NCBI RefSeq assembly: GCF_030064895.1
Contig: NZ_JASJEB010000003.1
Location: 1 to 64,000, forward strand
Direction of reading: 5' to 3'
From: Crocosphaera sp.
GTDB taxonomy: Bacteria > Cyanobacteriota > Cyanobacteriia > Cyanobacteriales > Microcystaceae
Length of the DNA stretch: 64,000 bases
How positions within the stretch are numbered: the stretch's first letter is position 1; each line of letters starts with the position of its first letter. This document shows positions 7,332-15,469 of this stretch, one piece after another. Below the pieces are notes generated by a model, which saw only the letters and a list, made by a program, of their open reading frames with translations, was not told the DNA's origin and did no database searches. The translations under genes and the position numbers were made by a program.

Positions 7332-9437
7332 ATGATGGACAATCTATCATCCTTTCGTCATATTCTTGTTATTGAGGATCAAAAAGCGCGACGTATCGTT
7401 GCTTTAGAGGAGGCCACCTATAGTGTTGGCCGAGAATCAAGTAATGATATTGTTATCTATGAAGAAGTTGTTTCCCGTCGCCATGCTACGATTGTCCGAG
7501 TTAGACTCAGTCCCCGATTAGATAGTTATTCTTATCGGATTATTGATGGAGATTTAGAAGGTAATCGCAGTACCAATGGTTTATTAATTAATGGGAAGCT
7601 AGAACTATCTCATAATTTAAAACATGGTAATATGGTTATTTTTGGTCCGAAGGCTAAGGTCAGTTATTATATTATTTCTACGGCTTTAGATATTGATTTA
7701 TTTAATCCTCTTGATCCCAAACAATTAGAAGTAGAGGAAGAAACAGTCATGGAAACCATGATTGCTGATGACAATCATCAGCCAACTTTAATTAATGAGG
7801 AGAGTTTACAAGGACGAGATCGGAATGATTTGATTCGACTGGCTTCTTTTCCTGAATTAAGTCCTAATCCTATTGTTGAAATTGATTTTACAGGTCATTT
7901 AACTTATCTTAATCCTGCCGCTAATATCAAGTTTCAAAGTATTGAACAAGAAAAGTTAAAACATCCTGTTTTAGCCGGTTTACTTTCAGAAGTTCATAAC
8001 ATACAAGGGAATTTATTGTTAAGAGAGGTTATCATTGGGTCAGAGGTTTTTGAACAGTATGTCCATTATTTATCAGAACATCAACTGATTAGGAGTTATT
8101 TATTTGATATTACTGCTAGAAAACAGGCGGAAAAAAAATTAGAATATCGGGCTTTTTATGATACTTTGACTGATTTACCTAATCGTAATTATTTTGATAA
8201 AAAATTGGAAATTGCGTTGGTTAAAGCCAAGAATAATAAGGACTTAATGGCCTTGCTTTTTCTTGATTTAGATTGTTTTAAAAATATTAATGATACTCTA
8301 GGTCATAAAGTTGGAGATCAATTACTAAAAAGTTTTGCTCAAAGGTTAAGTTCTTGTGTAAGAACTAATGATGTTGTATCCCGTTGGGGAGGGGATGAAT
8401 TTACTTTATTATTACCTAAAATTAATACGCCAGAAGATACTATTAATTTAGCACAACGTATTCTAGATGATCTCAAGCAACCTTTTGAAATTGCAGGTCA
8501 TCAACTACATATTAAAACCAGTATCGGTATTGCTATTTATCCTCAAGATGGTCATGATGCAGAAACCCTCCTAAAAAATGCAGATGCTGCACTATATAGG
8601 GCTAAAGAACGAGGGAGAAATCATTATCGTTGTTATAGTTATAGTTCTACGATGACCTCTAAAGCCTCTTTATTATTAAAATTAGAAAACCTTTTATATC
8701 AAGCCTTGGAAGAAGAAAGCTTATCTTTACATTACCAACCTCAATTAAATTTGACCAACAATAAAGTTAGTGGAATGGAGGCACTTTTACGGTGGTATCA
8801 TCCAGAACTAGGTCATGTATCTCCTCTTAAACTAATTCCTTTAGCAGAAAAAACAGACCTAATTATTCCTATTAGTATCTGGGTTCTAAAAACAGCTTGT
8901 CTGCAAAATAAAGCTTGGCAAAAACAAGGTTTCTCTCCTATTCCTATCGCTGTTAATTTATCTACAATACAATTTCAACAGCCAAATTTAGTTGATATTG
9001 TGGCCCAGGTTTTAGAAGATACTGGTTTAGAACCTCATCTTTTAGATTTAGAAATTACTGAAACAGCAATGATAAAAAATATAGATTTTTCTCACAAAAA
9101 TTTACAGAAACTAAGGGAATTAGGAGTACAAATTTCTTTAGATGATTTTGGGACAGGTTATTCTTCTTTGGGGTATTTACAAAAGTTTCCTATTACGACT
9201 CTGAAAATTGATCAATCTTTCATCCAAACTTTATCAGATAAGCCTCAAAATACGGCGATTGTTTCTGCTATAATTGCTTTAGGGCAAAGCTTTGATCTTA
9301 GGGTCATCGCTGAAGGGGTAGAAACTTTAAAACAGTTAGAACTTTTACAAGGACTCAACTGTAGAGAGATTCAAGGATTTTGGTTTAGTCGTCCCCTCAA
9401 ACCTAACGATGTGACGACACTTTTAAGTCAGGTGTGA
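7332..9437 (+). CDS. FHA-GGDEF-EAL cyclic-di-GMP signalling protein 2
   Basis: 701 residues, paralogue of the preceding gene, 49 bp downstream. FHA at about 25-110 (YSVGRE, VSRRHATI, STNGLLING), one PAS-like module at about 170-255, GGDEF at about 275-435 with canonical RWGGDEF and an RTND I-site, EAL at about 445-695 with MEALLRW, VNLS, LEITE, LDDFGTGYSS, LKIDQSF and AEGVE all intact. On sequence this is the most complete of the three and could be bifunctional. The second PAS of paralogue 1 is missing. The stop overlaps the start of paralogue 3, so the genes are translationally coupled. Confidence 0.9.
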   Translation: MMDNLSSFRHILVIEDQKARRIVALEEATYSVGRESSNDIVIYEEVVSRRHATIVRVRLSPRLDSYSYRIIDGDLEGNRSTNGLLINGKLELSHNLKHGNMVIFGPKAKVSYYIISTALDIDLFNPLDPKQLEVEEETVMETMIADDNHQPTLINEESLQGRDRNDLIRLASFPELSPNPIVEIDFTGHLTYLNPAANIKFQSIEQEKLKHPVLAGLLSEVHNIQGNLLLREVIIGSEVFEQYVHYLSEHQLIRSYLFDITARKQAEKKLEYRAFYDTLTDLPNRNYFDKKLEIALVKAKNNKDLMALLFLDLDCFKNINDTLGHKVGDQLLKSFAQRLSSCVRTNDVVSRWGGDEFTLLLPKINTPEDTINLAQRILDDLKQPFEIAGHQLHIKTSIGIAIYPQDGHDAETLLKNADAALYRAKERGRNHYRCYSYSSTMTSKASLLLKLENLLYQALEEESLSLHYQPQLNLTNNKVSGMEALLRWYHPELGHVSPLKLIPLAEKTDLIIPISIWVLKTACLQNKAWQKQGFSPIPIAVNLSTIQFQQPNLVDIVAQVLEDTGLEPHLLDLEITETAMIKNIDFSHKNLQKLRELGVQISLDDFGTGYSSLGYLQKFPITTLKIDQSFIQTLSDKPQNTAIVSAIIALGQSFDLRVIAEGVETLKQLELLQGLNCREIQGFWFSRPLKPNDVTTLLSQV

Positions 9438-11287
9438 AAATCAAGATGAATCAAAACAAAAAAAATGTCGAGAATCGTTATATCTTGGTTCTTGAAGATA
9501 GTAACTGTCGTCGAAGTATTTCCTTAGAAGAGTCGCAATATTCTCTGGGCCGACATTCAAGTAATTCTATTATTATTTATTCTAAACAAGTTTCTCGAAA
9601 ACACGCTACTTTAATTAAAAAATTTAACCGCAAAACAAATGAAGAGTGTTTTTGGATTTTAGATGGAGATTTAGATGGGGTAAAAAGCAGAAATGGTATT
9701 TTTGTAAATGGAGAAAAATGTTCATTTCATGAACTCAAAGATGGGGATTTAATTAATTTTGGTTGTGAAGTAAATGCGAGTTACCACACAGTTTCTATTT
9801 CTAAAGTTTCCTCTGGTTTTACTGATAAGGATACAGCGAAGGAATTAGAGAAATCGGTACTTAGACCTATTAAACAAGCAGCAAAACCAAATTTAGAAGA
9901 TACTGCTGAACAATCGACTTTTATCTTAGTAGATTCCAATTCTTCTCTTAAAGATTTAAGTAATGATGATACTTTTCAAGAGGACTCTTATCTTGATCCT
10001 GTCACTGAATTACCTAACCGTATTCTATTCAATGAATATGTATCTATCGCAGTCACTAATGCTAAGCGGAATAAAAATTGTATAGCAATTTTTTTGATAG
10101 ATATTAAAGGTTTTAGTAAAATTAATGATGCTTTTGGTTATACCATTGGAGACTATTTTTTACAAGCAATTGCTAAACGATTAAAAGATTGTGTAAGAAC
10201 TGGGGATATCGTCTCTCGTTGGGGAGGGGATGAGTTTGCTATTTTATTACCTCATATTAAAGAAGAGGATAATTTATATAAAATTACTCAACGGATTATT
10301 AAAGAACTAAAATATCCTTTTACTGTTGAAAATAATACTCAATCTTTGGTAACTCATTTGGGAATGGCTATTTATCCTAAAAATGGACAAGTTTCTCAAG
10401 ATCTTTTTAATTATGCAGAAACTCAACTAAGTTATCATAAAAAAACAGGTGATTGTAACCTTATTAAAGAGAATTCAAGGAAAAAGAATGCCTCATTATC
10501 ACAGATTGAAAAGCGACTTTATGAAGCATTAAACCAAGAAGAATTATGTTTATATTACCAACCTCAATTAAATACCTATAGCAAAACAACGGAAGCAGTG
10601 GAAGCTTTTATCCGTTGGCAACATCCAAAATATGGTTTAGTTCCTCCTAAACAATTTTTACCTTGGGTGGATAAAACAGAATTAGTTGTCCCCTTAACTC
10701 GCTGGATTTTAGAAAAGGCCTGTACACAAAATAAAGCATGGCAAACTAATCAGTTACCTTCTATTTTAGTCTCGGTTAATTTGTCTATGGCCCAATTTTA
10801 TCATCCCCAATTAGTTGATATCATTGATGGAATATTAACTTCTACAGGTCTCGATCCCCAATGGTTAGAATTGGAAATTACGGAGGCAGTTATTTTAAAA
10901 GATATCAAACTAACTTATCAAGTTTTAAGAGAATTAAAAAGCTTAGGAGTTAGGGTTTGCTTAGATGATTTTGGCATTGGTTATGCTGCTGTTAGTCATC
11001 TACATCGACTACCATTTGATACGATTAAAATTGATGTCTCTTTAATCAAAGAAATGGATGATAACCCTAATAACACTACTTTAGTTTCTGCCTTGATTTC
11101 TTTGGGAGAAAGTTTTAATATGAGGGTGATTGCTGAAGGAGTAGAAACCCAACAACAACTGAATACTTTACATAATTTACAATGTCAAACCATGCAAGGT
11201 TATTATTTTAGTAAACCCCTTTCGGTTGAAGAAACTAGCCAATTTTTAACCCTTAATCATGCAGAATTTTTTGACAATTTAGGGTAA
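9434..11287 (+). CDS. FHA-GGDEF-EAL protein 3, partly degenerate
   Basis: 617 residues from GTG 9434, which overlaps the preceding stop (GTGTGA); an ATG at 9446 is an alternative start. FHA at about 30-115 (YSLGRH, VSRKHATL, SRNGIFVNG), no PAS, GGDEF at about 185-345 with RWGGDEF and RTGD I-site, EAL at about 360-610. Departures from consensus: the EAL signature is EAF, DDFGTGYSS has become DDFGIGYAA, and the first cyclase motif reads LIDIKGF where relatives have LDLDGF. The metal-binding acidic residues of the EAL core (LEITE, LDDFG, IKID, AEGVE) remain. It may be a weak enzyme or a c-di-GMP-binding regulator. Its 3' end overlaps the convergent parA-like gene by 9 bp. Confidence 0.85.
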   Translation: MKIKMNQNKKNVENRYILVLEDSNCRRSISLEESQYSLGRHSSNSIIIYSKQVSRKHATLIKKFNRKTNEECFWILDGDLDGVKSRNGIFVNGEKCSFHELKDGDLINFGCEVNASYHTVSISKVSSGFTDKDTAKELEKSVLRPIKQAAKPNLEDTAEQSTFILVDSNSSLKDLSNDDTFQEDSYLDPVTELPNRILFNEYVSIAVTNAKRNKNCIAIFLIDIKGFSKINDAFGYTIGDYFLQAIAKRLKDCVRTGDIVSRWGGDEFAILLPHIKEEDNLYKITQRIIKELKYPFTVENNTQSLVTHLGMAIYPKNGQVSQDLFNYAETQLSYHKKTGDCNLIKENSRKKNASLSQIEKRLYEALNQEELCLYYQPQLNTYSKTTEAVEAFIRWQHPKYGLVPPKQFLPWVDKTELVVPLTRWILEKACTQNKAWQTNQLPSILVSVNLSMAQFYHPQLVDIIDGILTSTGLDPQWLELEITEAVILKDIKLTYQVLRELKSLGVRVCLDDFGIGYAAVSHLHRLPFDTIKIDVSLIKEMDDNPNNTTLVSALISLGESFNMRVIAEGVETQQQLNTLHNLQCQTMQGYYFSKPLSVEETSQFLTLNHAEFFDNLG

Positions 11288-11866
11288 AATTTCTCTACCC
11301 ACTGCTTCGTAAGCATACCAAGCAGCTTTAGAAGTAGGACTGGAATAATCTCTAGTAATAACACCCTTTTGAGAAGCCTTTTCAAAGACAACTAAAAGAG
11401 GAATAGAGGTCTTAAAGCGAGGTAAGTTCGCTTCTTTTAATCTTTTTTTCGCTTCCTGTGCGCTTTTGGTACGAGCATCTACTTTGGTTAACAATACTTT
11501 AAAATTAGCATTAAGAGCCTCTAACTGTTCTACGGCCTTAAAGGTTGCGTCTAAATCTAAATGATTGGGGGTTGTGGGGATAATTAATAAGTCACTGCCA
11601 TCAGCGAGATCCTTAAATTCTTCTGGTTCCGGTCTAGCCCTCGTATCAACGATAATATGGGGATATTTACGGATAATACTGGTTGAGCCTGCCTGGGATG
11701 CCACATGAAACGGCAGTTTATCCTCCCTAGACCAAATTAGCGCGGAACGGTTGCGATCGGCATCGATCAGCAAAGTAGGTGCCTTTCCTTGTAAATAAGC
11801 AGCGAGATGGATCGAAGTGGTGGTTTTGCCGACACCCCCTTTTAAAGCAGTGATAGAAATGATCAT
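11279..11866 (-). CDS. ParA-family ATPase (orphan)
   Basis: 195-residue MinD/ParA-type P-loop ATPase with deviant Walker A KGGVGKTT at about residues 8-15, LLIDADRNRSALIW after it, a short IIVDTRARPE segment (switch II region) and LLIIPTTPNHLDLDAT. It lacks the N-terminal DNA-binding extension of large plasmid ParA proteins. No parB or parS-like array is visible nearby, so it is an orphan ParA, of the type that can position cellular cargoes as well as DNA. It converges on and overlaps the third FHA-GGDEF-EAL gene by 9 bp. Confidence 0.85.
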   Translation of the reverse strand: MIISITALKGGVGKTTTSIHLAAYLQGKAPTLLIDADRNRSALIWSREDKLPFHVASQAGSTSIIRKYPHIIVDTRARPEPEEFKDLADGSDLLIIPTTPNHLDLDATFKAVEQLEALNANFKVLLTKVDARTKSAQEAKKRLKEANLPRFKTSIPLLVVFEKASQKGVITRDYSSPTSKAAWYAYEAVGREILP

Positions 11867-12035
11867 GATCTAGTTTACTGATTGACCGAATTTATATATT
11901 TCTTCCCGTTCCTAGATTACACTACCTTGACCCCCTTTTTTCTAATGACAGTTAAAAAATGGTCACCTATAAGAAACTTATTTTGTTGGCTTTGCGTCTC
12001 AACTAGAGTGTGTGTGAGGAGTAAGAACGAAAGAC

Positions 12036-12083
12036 AAAAGCCTTTGAGGTCGAAACATGGCCAGACTCTTAAAGGCTTTTTTT
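12036..12083. terminator. Bidirectional Rho-independent terminator
   Basis: Arms AAAAGCCTTTGAG (12036-12048) and CTTAAAGGCTTTT (12068-12080) pair with one wobble and run into a T tract on the plus strand; the A tract on the other side serves the minus strand. It lies just downstream of the decayed Uma2 gene read on the minus strand. Confidence 0.7.
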
Positions 12084-12088
12084 CTTGC

Positions 12089-12389
12089 TTAGATTTCCGT
12101 TTCTCCCACATTTACTCCTTCATAAACATCTCTGATATTTATTTTTATAGGAACAGTTGTTAATTGAATTATTGGTTTTTCATCTTCGTATTCTTGTATT
12201 AACCAATTACTTTCTGCTGTTTTGGTATAGTGCATAATTAATTGTTTATCTTGTGCGATTAAAATATATTCTTGAAAAGTAGGAAGAGAACTATAGAAAC
12301 GAAACTTATCTCCTTGATCCTAGTTTTGTGTAGATAAGGGCTAAATATTCTTGTGGTGTGTAATATTGGTTTTTAGTTTGAGTAACCAT
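12089..12389 (-). pseudogene. Uma2 (DUF820) endonuclease pseudogene
   Basis: Two pieces of a Uma2-family gene lie in different frames. The start is MVTQTKNQYYTPQEYLALI (from ATG 12389), and it stops after 27 codons. A second frame then continues with DKFRFYSSLPTFQEYILIAQ and ends in IRDVYEGVNVGETEI before the stop at 12089. The middle of the gene, including the catalytic PD-(D/E)xK core, is missing. An internal deletion plus a frameshift explains this. The intact relative at 26758-27324 shows the expected full length of about 190 residues. Confidence 0.7.
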
Positions 12390-12441
12390 TGATGACTTAA
12401 GAGATATGTTTATTTAATTCTAACTGATAATTTTCAGTGTA

Positions 12442-13476
12442 TTAATTCTGATTTTTTTGTATTTGGCTACTAATGCCAATAAGTAATAACGTTAATCCTT
12501 GAATTACTGTTACAATAGTCACAGGAACCTCCACACTTCTTTGCATAATATTCGCCCCACTTAATAAAGCACCAAAGAATAAGGAAGTAAGCAAAACACC
12601 AAAGACATTACCCCGACTTAAAAAAGCGATCGCCACGGCATTAAATCCATAACCTGGAGAAAAGTTTTCAAATAAACGGTACTTTAAACCCATAACTTCA
12701 GTTCCTCCTGCTAATCCACATAATCCCCCTGATAATGCCATAACTAAAATAATTATTTTGCTAACAGAAATCCCTCCATAGGTAGCTGCTTTAGGGTTGA
12801 TTCCAACCACTTCTATTTCATAGCCTAAAATTGTTTTTTGTAGCAAAATACCAACAATAATCATAGCAATAATGCCCACAAAAATTCCAGCATGAGCTAA
12901 AGTTTTAGGTAATATAATTGGCAATTTAGCAGACTCAGAAATTAAGGGAGAATAAGCACTGGGTGCATTAGCTTCAGCTAAAGAATGATTGACTAAATAA
13001 CTAATAAAATCAATGGCAATATAGTTAAGTAATAAAGTAGTAATAACTTCATTTATTCCTCGATAAGCTTTCAAAAAACCAGGAATAAGTCCCCACAATG
13101 CACCGAGAACAAATCCAAACATTAAGGTTAAAATAATATGTAAAAAACTAGGTATATCTTTAATAAATAATCCAACTAAAGTGCTACCCAATGCCCCTAA
13201 ATAAATTTGTCCTTCTCCGCCAATATTAAACTGTCCCCCTTTCAAAGCAATTAAAATCCCTAAACTGGATAAAAGTAAGGGGCTAGTTTTGCTTAAAGTA
13301 TTAGCAAAACCATAATAATTAAATAAAGATTCTTGAAATAAAATACTGTATGCTTCTAAGGGATTTTTGCCAATTAATATAATTAAAATTGCCCCAACTA
13401 TTAGGGACATTATAATAGCTAAAATTGCATAAATTAGATTATTAATTTTATCTAACAAAATTAAGATTTTCCTCAA
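12442..13476 (-). CDS. ABC transporter permease, BMP/nucleoside type (COG4603)
   Basis: 344 residues with about eight to ten hydrophobic segments and the family hallmarks of the YufP/NupP-type permease: GKNPLEAYSILFQ near the N-terminus, GILIALKGGQFNIGGEGQIYLGA at about 78-100 (quoted in part) and GAxAGGTEVMGL-like SGGLCGLAGGTEVMGL near 250. These permeases import nucleosides or related solutes with a BmpA lipoprotein, a fused ATPase and a second permease; none of those genes is next to it. It is transcribed divergently from thrC. Substrate is inferred from the family only. A concentrative nucleoside transporter is encoded further on at 44702-45910. Confidence 0.8.
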   Translation of the reverse strand: MRKILILLDKINNLIYAILAIIMSLIVGAILIILIGKNPLEAYSILFQESLFNYYGFANTLSKTSPLLLSSLGILIALKGGQFNIGGEGQIYLGALGSTLVGLFIKDIPSFLHIILTLMFGFVLGALWGLIPGFLKAYRGINEVITTLLLNYIAIDFISYLVNHSLAEANAPSAYSPLISESAKLPIILPKTLAHAGIFVGIIAMIIVGILLQKTILGYEIEVVGINPKAATYGGISVSKIIILVMALSGGLCGLAGGTEVMGLKYRLFENFSPGYGFNAVAIAFLSRGNVFGVLLTSLFFGALLSGANIMQRSVEVPVTIVTVIQGLTLLLIGISSQIQKNQN

Positions 13477-13579
13477 TTTAAGGACTGGATTTAAACTTCA
13501 ACGCTTATTAATATACATCTTCTGCACTTAAACCCCCCACACTCCCCCATCCAACCGTAGAAACCCTGAAAAATTTAAT

Positions 13580-13598
13580 CCCGACTAAAACAGTCGGG
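13580..13598 (+). promoter_or_regulatory. Perfect hairpin in the thrC leader region
   Basis: CCCGACT-AAAAC-AGTCGGG is a perfect 7-bp stem with a 5-nt loop, about 70 bp upstream of the thrC start. It is not followed by a T tract, so it does not look like a terminator. It could be a 5' UTR structure or an operator; no ribosome-binding site is obvious in front of thrC. Confidence 0.4.
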
Positions 13599-13669
13599 TA
13601 TGTTTGACTGAGATTTTTACCCGTGTTAGTATCCAAAAAGATTGACAAAGTGTTACTCAGTACCCAACT

Positions 13670-14977
13670 ATGACCCAGGCAACTCAAACCCAAACAAAAC
13701 CAGGCTTTGCGCCTACTTTCACCCACCTAGTTTCTAAAGAAGGTGGAGTTAAATACCCTCTCAAAGCCCTTCATGTTTGTGAAGAAACCTTTTCTCCGTT
13801 AGAAGTCGCCTACGATTATGAGGCCATTCGCAATCAAGTGAGTCGCGCGACCATCGAAGCTGGTCCTAACTCTATTTGGCGTTATAAAGCGTTTTTGCCT
13901 GTAGAAAGCCAAAATCCCATCGATGTTGGCACAGGAATGACTCCTCTTGTTAAATCTCACCGTCTCGCTCGTCGCCTGGGTCTAAAAAATCTTTACATCA
14001 AAAACGATGCGGTGAATATGCCCACCCTTAGCTTTAAAGATCGGGTGGTTTCTGTGGCATTAACTCGTGCCAAAGAATTAGGGTTTACCACCGTTTCTTG
14101 TGCTAGTACTGGGAATTTAGCCAATTCTACCGCAGCGATCGCGGCTCATGCAGGATTAGATTGTTGTGTGTTCATTCCCTCCGATTTAGAAGCAGGGAAA
14201 GTCTTAGGAACCCTCGTCTACAATCCTACCGTGATGGCAGTTAAGGGTAACTACGACCAAGTTAACCGCCTTTGTTGCGAAGTCGGTAACACCTACGGTT
14301 GGGGCTTTGTCAATATTAATTTACGTCCCTACTATTCCGAAGGATCTAAAACATTAGGCTTTGAAGTTGCCGAACAGTTGGGCTGGAAATTACCGGATCA
14401 TGTGGTTGCACCCTTAGCCTCTGGTTCTCTTTATACCAAGATTTACAAAGGTTTCCAAGAATTCATCAAAACCGGCTTAGTAGAAGATAAAGCCGTACGT
14501 TTCAGTGGCGCACAAGCGGAAGGATGTTCCCCTATTGCCTCTGCATTTAAGGAAGGACGGGACTTTGTGACCCCCGTTAAACCCAATACCATCGCTAAGT
14601 CTATTGCCATCGGCAACCCAGCAGACGGTTACTACGCTTTAGATATTGCCCGTAAGACCAACGGTAATATTGAAAGTGTCACCGATCCTGAGATTGTCGA
14701 AGGTATTAAATTATTAGCCGAAACCGAAGGTATCTTCACCGAAACCGCCGGCGGAACAACCGTTGCAGTCCTCAAGAAGTTGGTAGAAGCAGGAAAAATT
14801 GATCCTGAAGAAACCACCGTCATTTACATCACTGGTAACGGACTGAAAACCCAAGAAGCGGTACAAGAATACATTGGTGAACCCTTAACCATTGAGCCAA
14901 AATTAGACAGTTTTGAGCGTGCATTGGAACGTTCTCGCACCTTAGAGCGTCTAGATTGGCAACAAGTCCTCGTTTAG
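13670..14977 (+). CDS. thrC: Threonine synthase
   Basis: 435 residues of the PLP-dependent fold type II family. It converts O-phosphohomoserine to threonine and phosphate, the last step of threonine synthesis, in the cytoplasm. The PLP lysine is Lys123 in LSFKDRVVS; the phosphate-binding loop is STGNLANS, the adenosylmethionine-independent bacterial form. MTPLVKSHRLARRLGLKNLYIK is the characteristic N-terminal segment (quoted in part). GSLYTK and GNPADGYYA are further family motifs. The gene has a terminator 10 bp after its stop, and a CysO-like sulfur-carrier gene follows on the same strand. Confidence 0.95.
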   Translation: MTQATQTQTKPGFAPTFTHLVSKEGGVKYPLKALHVCEETFSPLEVAYDYEAIRNQVSRATIEAGPNSIWRYKAFLPVESQNPIDVGTGMTPLVKSHRLARRLGLKNLYIKNDAVNMPTLSFKDRVVSVALTRAKELGFTTVSCASTGNLANSTAAIAAHAGLDCCVFIPSDLEAGKVLGTLVYNPTVMAVKGNYDQVNRLCCEVGNTYGWGFVNINLRPYYSEGSKTLGFEVAEQLGWKLPDHVVAPLASGSLYTKIYKGFQEFIKTGLVEDKAVRFSGAQAEGCSPIASAFKEGRDFVTPVKPNTIAKSIAIGNPADGYYALDIARKTNGNIESVTDPEIVEGIKLLAETEGIFTETAGGTTVAVLKKLVEAGKIDPEETTVIYITGNGLKTQEAVQEYIGEPLTIEPKLDSFERALERSRTLERLDWQQVLV

Positions 14978-14987
14978 TTCCCTTTAT

Positions 14988-15035
14988 AGCCGTCAGGGTT
15001 TCCTTTATTGTATCCTTGGCGGCTGTTTTTTTTGG
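14988..15035 (+). terminator. Rho-independent terminator after thrC
   Basis: Stem AGCCGTCAGG / CCTTGGCGGCT with a 16-nt loop is followed by a run of eight T. It separates thrC from the sulfur-carrier gene, so the latter may have its own promoter or depend on read-through. Confidence 0.75.
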
Positions 15036-15082
15036 CAATTTTTCGCCATCATTATTGATCATTGGTTCATTTTTGGATAACT

Positions 15083-15358
15083 ATGGCTGTTAAAGTATTG
15101 ATTCCCACTCCTCTGCAAAAATTCACTAACAACCAAGCTACTTTAGAATGTAGCGCAGGAAATGTAGGTGCGTTAATTGAAAAGTTGGAAAGCGATTTTC
15201 CTGGTATTAAAGATCGTTTATGCGATGAGAGTGGAACACCCCGTCGCTTCTTAAATTTTTATGTCAATAGCGAAGATATTCGCTTTTTGGACAATACAGA
15301 AACGAAATTGGAAGATGGCGATGAAGTTAGTATTGTTCCTGCTGTTGCAGGAGGTTAA
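15083..15358 (+). CDS. MoaD/ThiS-family sulfur carrier, CysO-like
   Basis: 91-residue ubiquitin-fold protein from ATG 15083 (an in-frame TTG upstream at 15062 is less likely). It ends in VPAVAGG, the di-glycine tail that is activated to a thiocarboxylate. [15 protein letters not shown] and the PAVAGG end look more like mycobacterial CysO than like molybdopterin-synthase MoaD. In CysO systems the thiocarboxylate is the sulfide donor for a PLP enzyme of the cysteine synthase family. It follows thrC, itself a fold type II PLP enzyme. A role in cysteine or other sulfur transfer is inferred; a MoaD role cannot be excluded. Confidence 0.75.
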   Translation: MAVKVLIPTPLQKFTNNQATLECSAGNVGALIEKLESDFPGIKDRLCDESGTPRRFLNFYVNSEDIRFLDNTETKLEDGDEVSIVPAVAGG

Positions 15359-15362
15359 ATAT

Positions 15363-15458
15363 AATACTGCTCGGTTAAGCTAGAAAACCCTTAATTTCAG
15401 AGGGTTAGAGGTGGTAGGGGGAGTCAAAAGAAAGAATTTTCCTTAACCGAGTAGTATT
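15363..15458. repeat. 96-bp palindromic element (MITE-like or bidirectional terminator)
   Basis: Seventeen-base arms AATACTGCTCGGTTAAG (15363-15379) and CTTAACCGAGTAGTATT (15442-15458) pair with one mismatch. A nested hairpin AACCCT..AGGGTT lies inside. The element fills the space between two convergent genes, so it could end transcription from both, but its length and long terminal arms look like a small mobile palindrome. Confidence 0.6.
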
Positions 15459-15469
15459 TCACCACCATC

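Noticed and set aside
11882-12163. Frames on both strands near 11.9-12.2 kb
   Set aside because: The region contains a terminator and the tail of a Uma2 pseudogene; the frames cut through both and have no protein-like pattern.
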